From NCBI GenBank assembly GCA_026770575.1, contig MU657224.1, positions 98,237 to 114,142 on the forward strand: DNA of 15,906 nt, written 5' to 3'. The position numbers were made by a program, and so were the translations under genes. The notes beneath the pieces were generated by a model. That model ran no database searches. It was not told the DNA's origin and saw only the letters and a list, made by a program, of their open reading frames with translations. This DNA is from Pelagophyceae sp. CCMP2097 (Eukaryota > Sar > Pelagophyceae). Shown in pieces: positions 8,801 to 15,777 of this stretch; the first letter of the stretch is position 1, and the number at the start of each line of letters is the position of its first letter.

Positions 8801-8925
8801 CGAAAAAGCGGCGGCACGGCGCCACGTACTCGCCGCCGGACCAGGCGGGCACGGGCGTGGCGCTCCTGCGAAAGTTGGTGCTCGAGCCGCCGCAAGACTT
8901 TGGCAGGAATTGCAACGACGGTTAA
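2885..8925 (+). CDS. Signal peptide-Cys repeats-GT4 glycosyltransferase-DUF5672 fusion
   Basis: Fifteen exons are proposed: 2885-3282, 3342-3468, 3530-3608, 3812-3915, 3982-4010, 4113-4188, 4236-4358 (or 4346), 4440-4519, 4629-4810, 5030-5131, 5227-5972, 6115-6231, 6352-6531, 8415-8618, 8698-8925. All junctions agree in phase, giving 2775 nt (about 924 aa). Order of domains: signal peptide (MRFALAWWSLGIVAAS); two Cys-rich repeats sharing GDVC, CPxDC and APYC, to about residue 150; a GT-B N-terminal motif (GGGERYLLMM) near 185; a GT4 nucleotide-sugar domain with VILIGRFFDARQGKRQ and the EX7E motif EHFGIAVSE near 492; then DUF5672 from about 612 with YNALL, VLIFQLD, DFIGAPW, GNGGLSLR, EDVFF and APWGLHQSW. 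It presumably acts on glycoproteins in the ER/Golgi lumen; donor and acceptor are unknown. The 29-nt exon 3982-4010 and the exon-7 donor are the least sure points. Intron 13 (6532-8414) contains a satellite. Confidence 0.85.
2951..2994 (+). other. G-quadruplex-type motif inside exon 1
   Basis: Five runs of four to six G occur, separated by 4-5 nt (CCTCT or CCTC), on the sense strand about 65-110 nt after the start codon of the glycosyltransferase gene. It codes for a Gly/Pro/Leu linker between the signal peptide and the first Cys-rich repeat. The regular 9-10 bp spacing shows it grew by tandem duplication. Any effect on transcription or translation is inference. Confidence 0.6.
6049..6098. 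repeat. Perfect 16-bp hairpin within intron 11 of the GT gene
   Basis: The arms CCGGGGGAATATGTCG (6049-6064) and CGACATATTCCCCCGG (6083-6098) are perfect reverse complements with an 18-nt loop. The word TTGAACCCCGG occurs at 6043-6053 and again in the loop at 6069-6079. The structure lies wholly in the 142-nt intron 5973-6114 and could bring the splice sites together. Alternatively it is the scar of a local template-switch event. Confidence 0.85.
6569..6616 (+). repeat. Left copy of direct repeat flanking the intronic satellite
   Basis: Words shared in order with 8136-8200 are CGACGGGTTTGC, TTTTGGCC, CCCGT and TTTGAGTGGGTCTGGCC. The right copy has about 20 extra bases between the first two words. 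The pair brackets the 12/13-bp array, as expected if the array arrived with, or was duplicated together with, flanking DNA. Confidence 0.75.
6720..7790 (+). repeat. Degenerate 12-bp tandem array inside intron 13
   Basis: About 1.07 kb of diverged 12-bp units is present, plus-strand consensus near GGGACCGTCCAA. Twelve is four codons, so all frames stay open and read as GPSK/GTVQ/RDRP-type repeats on one strand and GRSL-type repeats on the other; these are not proteins. Longer modules recur inside it: 6767-6844 and 7628-7704 align over about 78 bp, and both match 1430-1512 on the other strand. A weaker relative starts near 7033. The array lies between the VLIFQLD and GNGGLSLR exons of the glycosyltransferase gene. 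Confidence 0.88.
6948..7022 (+). repeat. Perfect 15-bp tandem repeat, five copies
   Basis: Five identical copies of GAGGGACCTTTCTCA run back to back, followed by a 9-base partial copy. They are embedded in the otherwise diverged 12-bp array. Identity between the copies marks this as the youngest expansion in the satellite. A related word, CCTTTCTCAGAGG, appears once more near 8219 beyond the array. Confidence 0.97.
7790..8112 (+). repeat. Degenerate 13-bp tandem array inside intron 13
   Basis: Diverged 13-bp units with a plus-strand consensus near GGCCGTCTCGAGG follow the 12-bp block directly. They are the reverse complement of the units at 699-1345. Block order along the sense strand is 12-bp then 13-bp, exactly as in the left array read on its minus strand. 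Confidence 0.85.
8136..8200 (+). repeat. Right copy of direct repeat flanking the intronic satellite
   Basis: This copy matches 6569-6616 in word order (CGACGGGTTTGC, TTTTGGCC, TTTGAGTGGGTCTGGCC). The longest identical word, at 8184-8200, is 17 bp. About 70 bp further on, near 8267-8293, a 14-bp word ATTGAGCAACCCGA is tandemly duplicated. The segment 8113-8414 otherwise holds nothing I recognise before the acceptor CCTAG at 8414. Confidence 0.75.
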
Positions 8926-9761
8926 TCATATTCGCTTCGCCTCCGTGGGCTTGCGCCTGCGCACCGTAAAGGATATGTCCGACGCCGGCTGCACCGGCGC
9001 GGGCCTTTTTGTCGCTTCAGCGGCGGCGGGCGCCGGCGAAAGGTGCGGCTGCAGAGCCGCAAGCAGACCCCGAGTGATCACGGCGCCGTCGCGCCCAAGG
9101 ATGATCGGGGCCGACAGAATGTCCATCGAGTCGACGTGGAAGAGCAGGCAGAGGTCGACGTCGCCTATGACAAGGTTCCAAAAGATCTTTCTCGGCGGTC
9201 AGCCTCCATTCGCGCGCGCCCAAGCGCACCGTCGGTGCGCATTTGCAGGCGCGGCTCGCGCAGCGCTCCGGCAAATTCCGCCGCGAACGATTCGACGCTT
9301 TCGTACTCGATGCCCGTCTGCTCGCAGACACGGCTTGCCGCGGACCTGCACGACGCCGTGAGACCCGCGACAGGCCGCCGTGAGACCCGCGAGGCCCGAC
9401 CATCCACCGCCCTTACAACCTGCCCCGGATCTGCCCATACAAGCCCTTATCTCGCGGCCGGCGTTTGCCGCGGCTCGCGCAATAACGGCGTGCGCACAAA
9501 CGGCTCGCGCACGCACTCATCGAGTTCCACCGAAAACAGGCCGACCTCGCCGAGGGCGCTGATCTGCACGGATTCAACCGTCGCCGAGACGAGGACGAGG
9601 GCCAACGCGGGCGGCAATTCGTCCATGGGGGGTGGGCCATCCAAGGCGGGAGGCACACCGTCGAGGGGGGGTGGGATTTCGTCGACAGACGCGAAGACCA
9701 CGTCGCGCAGCACAATCCGCCCGCCGAGCAGCCGCGAGACGGCCTCGATGCCGCCGACCAT
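8926..9761 (-). CDS. Three-exon gene of unknown function (199 aa)
   Basis: Exons 9761-9517, 9345-9230 and 9164-8926 join through introns with GTGCGT and GTGCGC donors, in phases 2 and 1, to give exactly 600 nt. The start is ATG at 9761; a TTAG just upstream could instead be an acceptor, which would make this the 3' part of a longer gene. I do not recognise the family. Residues 12-30 read SRLLGGRIVLRDVVFASVD, then comes a Pro-rich loop (PPPLDG, PPALDG, PPPMDE) and a beta-rich stretch ending FSVELDE. The last exon holds DVDLCLLFHVDSMDILSAP and a basic tail (TVRRRKPTEAKRI). Alternating hydrophobic residues hint at a beta-sheet or lipid-groove protein, which is only a guess. Its TGA (8928-8926) directly abuts the TAA of the glycosyltransferase gene. 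Confidence 0.6.
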
Positions 9762-9805
9762 CTCCCTAAGAGAGCGGGGGCCCGCCGAAGATAGCCTGGG
9801 CCGCC

Positions 9806-9813
9806 GTACGCGT
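9806..9813. repeat. Target-site duplication of the MITE (left copy)
   Basis: GTACGCGT directly precedes the left terminal repeat and recurs at 10221-10228 directly after the right terminal repeat. A perfect 8-bp duplication at both edges defines the insertion boundaries. Confidence 0.85.
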
Positions 9814-10220
9814 CAAGGCAGAACGACGCCTATGGATGGCTTTTCCGGCAAATATCGGTCGATACTATCGACAGGAATCCCGGCAAATATCGACTGGGAA
9901 TCGACGATTATCGACTTTTTTACACTTAAATATCTCAATAAAGGCAAAATTAAGATTTTATAAAATCTTTATTGAGAAATATGTTAAAACAAACGTAAAT
10001 AAGATTTAATTAAATCTTAAATATGCCTTTATTGAGATATTAAATTGCGAAATGACGAAAAACATGGTATTTGCGAGCGTCAGATTGTGTTGAGTCTAGC
10101 AAATAACGACGATTTTCCCGGTAATCCCGGCAAATGTCGATGAAATATCGTCGATTATCGTTTCGGCAAAAATCCCGGCAAATATCGATCCCGCCTATGC
10201 ATAGCTGTCGTTCTGCCTTG
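9814..10220. mobile_element. hAT-like MITE, 407 bp, non-autonomous
   Basis: Terminal inverted repeats CAAGGCAGAACGAC (9814-9827) and its exact complement (10207-10220) are flanked by the 8-bp duplication GTACGCGT. Eight-bp duplications and ends close to CARGG are typical of hAT-superfamily elements. Sub-terminal words CCGGCAAATATCG recur at about 9845, 9883, 10125 and 10171 in one orientation and may be transposase-binding sites. The core is AT-rich and deeply palindromic. There is no coding capacity. It sits in the divergent intergenic space upstream of VPS52 (start 10309) and of the minus-strand gene starting at 9761, so it could alter both promoters. Confidence 0.85.
9929..10041. repeat. 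Nested palindromic core of the MITE
   Basis: Outer 18-bp arms AATATCTCAATAAAGGCA (9929-9946) and the exact complement (10024-10041) enclose two perfect 18-bp palindromes: AAGATTTTATAAAATCTT (9952-9969) and AAGATTTAATTAAATCTT (10001-10018). TTTATTGAG also recurs just after the first palindrome. The whole can extrude as a branched cruciform. Confidence 0.92.
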
Positions 10221-10308
10221 GTACGCGTCGAGAAGCTTTTAGGCGAAGGTTCATTTTAGCGATCGTCCGTGGGGATTTCCTCCCGGGCCCGACGCGACGC
10301 GCGACGCA
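10221..10308. promoter_or_regulatory. Target duplication (right copy) and VPS52 5' leader region
   Basis: GTACGCGT at 10221-10228 is the right target-site duplication. The remaining 80 bp lead to the VPS52 start codon. Without the MITE and one duplication, the ancestral divergent spacer between 9761 and 10309 would have been about 130 bp. The VPS52 core promoter is therefore here, inside the MITE, or both. Confidence 0.5.
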
Positions 10309-13168
10309 ATGGCGGAGTTGGCGTCGTTGTTCGGTGGATCGGAGGACCTGGACGCAGAGTTGGAGCGCGCCTTGGGGTCCGAGTTCGCGGCGGCCGATTT
10401 CGAAGCACTCCAAAATGACGTGGAAATTACAAAGGCGTTAGCAAATGGACTCTCCCTCCGCGACTACGCCGCCTTCGTCGACGCCGAGCTCGACCGCGTC
10501 GAGCAGGAGAGCATCCGGGACTACAGCGCCCAGGTGCGTGTGGCTTTGAGGAAGAGCGTTTTTGAGATGGACGAGAGTGGCTTTGAGGACGTCATGGCAG
10601 AACGTGCCTCGGCAGAAAGCGCCTCGGCAGAACGTGCTTCGGGCGACGCTGTGCGTAGGCGACGCGCGTGGCTTTGCTGCACGTGGAGATGTCTCAGTGC
10701 GACGCGGTTCTCTTGCGAATGGGTGGCGAGCTCAGTGGTTTTGGTGCGGAGCTTTCTGGTGTGACTTCAGAACTGTGGCGGCTCTGCGAAAGCACGACGG
10801 GGACCAAGCACAAGCTGCGGAACCGGACCGAAGCCACGGCGGTTTTATCGCGGTATTTGGGCGACTTGGTTCTGCCGTCGGACTTTGATGCGGTTCTGAA
10901 CGGACACTTCCTCGATCCCTTATTTTTCGAATACCTCGGCCTGCTCCAGACTCGGCTCGAATTCAGCGAGGCGGTCGGCTGGGGCGAGGCGGCAAGCGGT
11001 GCCGAGTGCCGATCCAAGCTTGAAGAGCTGCGTGGCACGGCGTCTCGGCGCTGCAGGGACCTCTTACTCTCCGCCATCACAAAGTTGAAAAAGGCGCGCG
11101 ACACGGCCGACGCGCGCCTCGACATTTCGCGCGTCGGCGCCGGCGCCGTGGGCTTTTTGGCCAAGTTTGCGCCCGAGTTTGCAATCGAGGTCAAAGTGGC
11201 TTATATCGAGGCCATCTCAAAAACGCTCGCAACGCTCTTCAAACAGTACGACACCGCCCTGTGGAAGCTGGAGCGGCCCGCGGGCCACTCGCTCGTCGCG
11301 GTGGACGACGATTTAAAACACAGGAGCATGTTTTCGAATCTGCTTCCCGGTCCCGCAGGGCACGCAGCCAAAGCGTCCCGCGCCGGAATCCTGGCGGGCT
11401 CTCCGATGGAACGGCCGCAGATCGTGGCGCACATGGCGCAGGGCGACGTGTTTTGCATTGAAGAGGTGTTCTTGGCGTGCGTTGCAGCGTCCCTGCGGAA
11501 ACAACTGCAGAAACGAAAAACTGCAGCAACAACGCGGCAACAACGCGGCAACAACTGCAGAAACAAGGCAAAGGCGGCAATGCAAACGAGGGCCAGTCTT
11601 GCGCGGCGGATGATTTGTCGACTAGGTCCGCCAAGGTGGTCTGCGACGTTGCCGCGTCGGAGCGCCGCGTCGTCGGGCGGCTGTTTTCCAGCCTCGGCTC
11701 CGCAGAGACCGACTGCGTATTCCGCTCAATCTTCCAAAAGCCCCTCGCCGCCCTCGCCGACGACTGGGACAAGCGCCTCGCCGCCTCGCTGGACGTTTCG
11801 GGCCTGCTCATCATCGTCCGCCTCGCGCGCGCCGCGAAGAGACGCGCGCGGCCCGAGGCGGATGCAGCGCCAGAGGCGACGGCGACGTCTGAGGCGAATG
11901 CAGCGCCCGAGGCGTTTCTGGATGCCGGCGCGGCGAGCGCGGACGGCGAGGCTCGGAAAGGCTTTGAAGACGTCCCGGAAGACGCCTCGGAAAACGCCTC
12001 GGAAAACGCCGCCGCTCCGCGGCCTCGGCGCCTCCGGCCGGCCTTCGAGGCCGACGCCGTCGAATCGTACTTTGGTCGCCTCGCGGATGAGGTGGCGTGG
12101 CCCCGGATTTTAGACGTCTTAGCAAAGCACGTCGACTCTGTAAGAGCCGCCACCAAGGCCGCCTCCACCGCCTCAAGAGCCGCCGCCCTCGCCGCTTCGA
12201 CGTCGCCGAATAAGCTCTCGCGATGGCCTCCGCCGTTGGCGGTGCCGACGACGCCGCACTTTGTCTCTCGGCAATATGCCGACTTGGCGACTTCTGTGCT
12301 CGCTCTCTTCGACGCCTCTGCGAAGCACGCCTTTGAGGACCGGCTCGTTTCGGCGCTCGACCATCTTCGGGAGGCTACTGTGGACTTGCTCGGCGTGTTC
12401 GCGGCCAAGTCTGATATGCCGGTCGTTTTCCTCATCAACAACTATGACGTCGTGGTCCGCGCCTTCCAGGAGAGGAACGTCGAGGCGGGCATGTTCGAAA
12501 AGAAGCTCGTGCGTTGAATTTTGGTTTCGAGAGGCGCTCGAGAGGATGAATCGAGCACGCTCGTAAAATGCTCGTAAAACGCGGATGCGAGCATGCTCGC
12601 CAATCGCGCGTCAAACGCTCGTAAAAGGTCCAACTGCGCGCCGAGTACGTCGAGTCGGCGCTTCTGGACAAGTGCGGCGCGCTGACGGAGTTTGTCCGCA
12701 AGACGGACGAGGCGAAGGATGTGAGCTTTCCGAGCTCGGAGTCTCTTGACGCGCCGTCTCTTCTTTGACGATTCGATATCGCCGACAAAGGCCTTTAGGC
12801 GCTGGCTGCAGGCCGGCCGCTGGACCTGGACGCGGCGGTCGTCGAGTCCGTAGCGCGCGAGTTTCAAGAGCAATGGAAGTGCGTTGGACAACCCGCGCTT
12901 TCAGATTCGGAGCACTGTCTAAATTTCCTGAAGCACTCTTAGGTCGACGGTGTCTTCGCTGAACGGCGACGTGCTGCGGCACTTTTGCAACTTCCGCAAC
13001 GGCCTTGAGATACTCAAAATGTGCCTTCAAAGGCTGCTGCGTTGCTACTCGCGATTCCTCGACATCATCAAAAAGGCATGGCGCAGGCCGCCGCCCTTTG
13101 CACAATACCTCGTGCCCACGGCGAGCATCCTCAACGAGGTCAAGCTCTACTCCAGAACCTTTGACTAG
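10309..13168 (+). CDS. VPS52: VPS52, subunit of GARP/EARP tethering complexes
   Basis: Six exons (10309-10533, 10659-11476, 11626-12508, 12628-12720, 12799-12878, 12943-13168) join in phase to 2325 nt, 774 aa; family members are around 700 aa. Vps52 scaffolds GARP with Vps51, 53 and 54, tethering endosome-derived vesicles at the trans-Golgi; EARP uses Syndetin for recycling. The family signature is visible along the length: LRDYAAFVDAEL...QESIRDYSAQ, CDAVLLRMGGELSGF, LKxRT, VVFLINNYDVVV, LTEFVRKTDEA and the C-terminal HFCNFRNG...LLRCYSRFL. Joined residues across the exon 2-3 and 5-6 junctions line up with animal VPS52 without gaps, which supports those splice sites. Exon 3 carries an added Ala/Glu/Asp-rich stretch of about 60 residues (around 11835-12030) between two conserved blocks. 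Four of five introns start GTGCGT. It is convergent with the next gene. Confidence 0.93.
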
Positions 13169-13486
13169 GGATGCGACCCGCGCCGTTCGATGTACGGCCC
13201 AGAGGGCCGCCGCGACACTGACGCGGCACTTACTAAGCGTCTCCGCACTCTCTCTCTCTCCTAACACATTACCATCCACTCGCTCATACTGAGCGGAGTG
13301 CTTCCCCCGGGTCTACAGGGCTCAGGGGGGAAACGGGTTATGGGCCCAGTAAACGCTAAGGACCCTCCTCTTCGGGCCGCGCTCCGGTCCGCGCTCCGGT
13401 CCGCGCGCGGCTCAGGGGAGGCTCCTCTTCGGGCCTCTTAGAGTATCGTGATGGAATCGTTTGTCGTCGCTGCGGCCGGCGTTGGG
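13169..13486. other. Convergent intergenic spacer
   Basis: These 318 bp lie between the VPS52 stop and the stop of the minus-strand gene and should hold both 3' ends. A CT-rich stretch (near 13250), a duplicated CTCCTCTTCGGGCC (13365-13378 and 13422-13435) and a tandem GCGCTCCGGTCC are visible. I see no gene. Confidence 0.55.
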
Positions 13487-15353
13487 CTAGGCCTCAGCGT
13501 CGTCGGCGGCAATGTCCGGATAGAGGAAGACGCCAGAGGCCGCCAGGACCTCTGCCACGTCGACTTCGCGCCGCTTCCGCGCGCGCTTCTTGGCACGCTT
13601 GCTCGCCGGGGGCGCACCCTACGCACGCACATCCGGCCGGCCCCAAGCGCTTTTTTGGACGCACTGCGGGCGGCGCTGCCGAGTCTTGGATGAACGCGAT
13701 TGCGTCTGCGGCCGCGGCGTGCGCTGATGCAGCGTGCTCCAAGAGCGATGCAGCGCAGGCTCGGACGTCTCGCAACTCGGCGAGCGCGAGGAGCGATGTT
13801 TGTTTTTCATCGAACCGCACGAGCGCCGCCAGCGACTCGAGGGCCGCCGCGTCCCCCGCCTTGCTCTTCTCGTCGACGGCCGGATGGCCGAGGACAGCGA
13901 GGGCGAAGCCGTGCGCCGAGGCGCGAGCGACAACGTCGTGCGCCGACTCTATATCCTACGACGCGGCGTCGGAAAGGGCCTCCACGGAAAGTGCCTCCAC
14001 GGCAGGCCAAGACGACAGAGCCCTTTCGTGCCGTTGCGACACGTCGGGTGCAACCGCTCCAGAAAGACTCACCGCGAAGGTGACCGCGCCGTCTCCTCGC
14101 ACAAGGTTGTTGGGCCATTCCGCTCCACCGCGTTCGTGGATCGCCGCCAAGGCGCGATGCAGCAGAGCCGCCGGGTCGTCAAAGTTGAAGCGCACGGAGC
14201 CGGTGCCAGGCTGTATCGTAACGGCGTCGTTCAAAAGCAGTTTGAGCTGACGCCGCAACACCGAAGAAAGCACCTAAGTCGAGAGTTTTTTTTGAGGCGT
14301 TTCCCGACTTTGCAATGTGGGAGCACCTCTGCGTGGCGCCAGGCGAGGTGAGACCCACGCGCCGCGCGCCGCGAGGGCGGCGTCGACGCCGCGCCGTCGG
14401 CGCCGTCAGCCGGTTCCGGCGCGTCGACGACCGGCGCGTCGACGAGCGCGACGATTTCGCTCGCGAGAAACGTGGCCGCGCGCTGCGCGGCGTCGCCCGG
14501 CGCGACCTTGCGCGCCTCGGCCTTGAGTGCGTCGACGAGTTCGTCGACTTGCGCGCGCGTTACCGCGTCGCCGTCTGCGAGTTCGCGCCGTAAAACGTCG
14601 GCCTCTGCAAGGGCGGCGTGGAGGTTCTCCAGCTGTGCAGGAGCGGAATCAAAGGCTTCCGACGTCCGCCGTTTCTTAGGCGTCTCGACGGCCTCTGAAG
14701 TGTCCCAAGCCGCGAGTTCGGCGGATGCAAAAGTCACCCGGCAACGCCTGCGCGGTTTTCACGTGATGGCGCGGTATTCTGGCTTCACAATAGCAGGCGG
14801 CGACCCCGATCTCACTTGGCCGGGCGGTTGTCGTCGCCGTTGTCGCCAAAGTAGCGCTTTGTTCCTCTACTTTTCGCCGCATCCTTGACGCGCGCCGACG
14901 CGGGCGCCGAGACCACGGCGTCGTACACGAGCACGAGCCTGCGAAATCCGTCGAGCCGTCCGATTCGGCGTGGTATCGACGGAGCGTTCGCATCGGCTTT
15001 AAATCGCAGGCGTCAGCGGGTCGCCAGCGTCAAAGGGGATACGCACGCCTCGAGCACTTTTTGGACCCTCGAGACTTGCACAAACGCGCCGTCCACGTCG
15101 CCGTCGTCCTGCGACACGACGGCCTACGAACAGAGAAGGTTTCAACCGTACCGGGGTCCGTTTGGCGCACCGGGCCGTCTTTTGGCGCGGCCGCGATCGT
15201 CCGTTCCGCGGCGGAATTTTTCAGCCGATGCAGCGCACCACGCAGCACCGCCGAGTACGAGCCCTGCTACGGCGATCAAAATGCCGCCGTCGATGGGGCG
15301 AGGCGCACCTCGGGCGCGTCGATTGGCTCATTCTCCTCATTCTCCACATTCAT
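13487..15353 (-). CDS. Eight-exon gene of unknown function (484 aa)
   Basis: Exons 15353-15309, 15263-15171, 15123-15047, 14938-14816, 14747-14327, 14273-14001, 13955-13665 and 13618-13487 join in phase through introns of 45-108 nt to 1455 nt. Start ATG 15353 gives MNVENEENEPIDAPE; the stop TAG follows LYPDIAADDAEA. I do not recognise the family. Visible features are Lys/Arg clusters resembling nuclear-localisation signals (KKRR mid-protein, KRAKKRARKRR near the C-terminus) and a helical, possibly coiled-coil segment (LENLHAALAEADVLRREL, VDELVDALKAEARKV). A central part with FNFDDPAALLHRALAAIHE precedes an Ala-rich helical region (LLALAELRDVRACAASLL). A nuclear scaffold or regulatory role is only a guess. 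The 45-nt intron 14000-13956 is in frame apart from its terminal TAG. Confidence 0.75.
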
Positions 15354-15603
15354 CCCTCAGAGCCTTGACGGTCAAGAGGCGTCCGGGGCACCCGATCCGG
15401 AGCGCGATCCGAGCGGCAGCGCCCAGGCGCACGCCGGGGCGGGTGCTCGGACGACGCTGCACCGATGCACCGATCTCGCCGACGACGCGAGGACGGGACA
15501 AACAAAGGAGTTTTATTCGGGATCAGGAAATAGGAATTCCTAGAGAGCTTCAGCTCAAAGTGATACCCTATCGAAAGTGATACCCTATCAAATAAACCCC
15601 CGT
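15354..15603. promoter_or_regulatory. Upstream region of the 484-aa gene
   Basis: This is the 5' flank of the minus-strand gene starting at 15353, up to the inverted-repeat arm. A 16-bp word AAAGTGATACCCTATC is tandemly duplicated at 15557-15572 and 15574-15589. GGAATTCC occurs near 15534. No gene or recognisable core promoter element is visible. Confidence 0.4.
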
Positions 15604-15762
15604 TATTACAAGAGCGCGCCGGAGGCACACGGAGGACCCGAAGGATACAGCCAAATCCCATTGCAATGCCCACGTAAATAATTGAAATTATTTAACTAAT
15701 CGCTGAACTTTCAAATCCTCCTTATCTTTATTTTTATTATTTTATTTCTTATTGAGCTATTT
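15604..15762. repeat. Right arm of perfect 159-bp inverted repeat
   Basis: This is the exact reverse complement of 1-159. Outside it lies a pyrimidine tract of C and T (15763-15778), which reads as an A-rich tract on the minus strand, and then the tRNA-like block. Read on the minus strand, the order tRNA-like head, A-rich linker, repeat body resembles a SINE, but the left copy's head would lie outside the window and cannot be checked. Confidence 0.95.
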
Positions 15763-15777
15763 CTTTTTTCTTTTTTT

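Noticed and set aside
10668..12113. Single uninterrupted ORF as the VPS52 middle part
   Set aside because: Reading through beyond 11476 gives low-complexity sequence. Conserved VPS52 residues continue only after splicing to 11626 in another frame.
11239..12441. 400-codon minus-strand ORF
   Set aside because: It is antisense to VPS52 exons 2 and 3; GC-rich codon bias leaves the complementary frame open.
14270..14350. Plus-strand exon candidate reading FPDFAMWEHLCVAPGE before GTGAGA
   Set aside because: It overlaps the minus-strand gene, has no partner exons nearby, and is explained as the complement of a 53-nt intron plus exon end.
1..15762. A single large TIR transposon or Maverick-type element
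   Set aside because: There is no transposase, integrase, polymerase or capsid gene between the arms, and the content is ordinary intron-bearing host genes. A target duplication cannot be assessed because the left arm is cut by the window edge.
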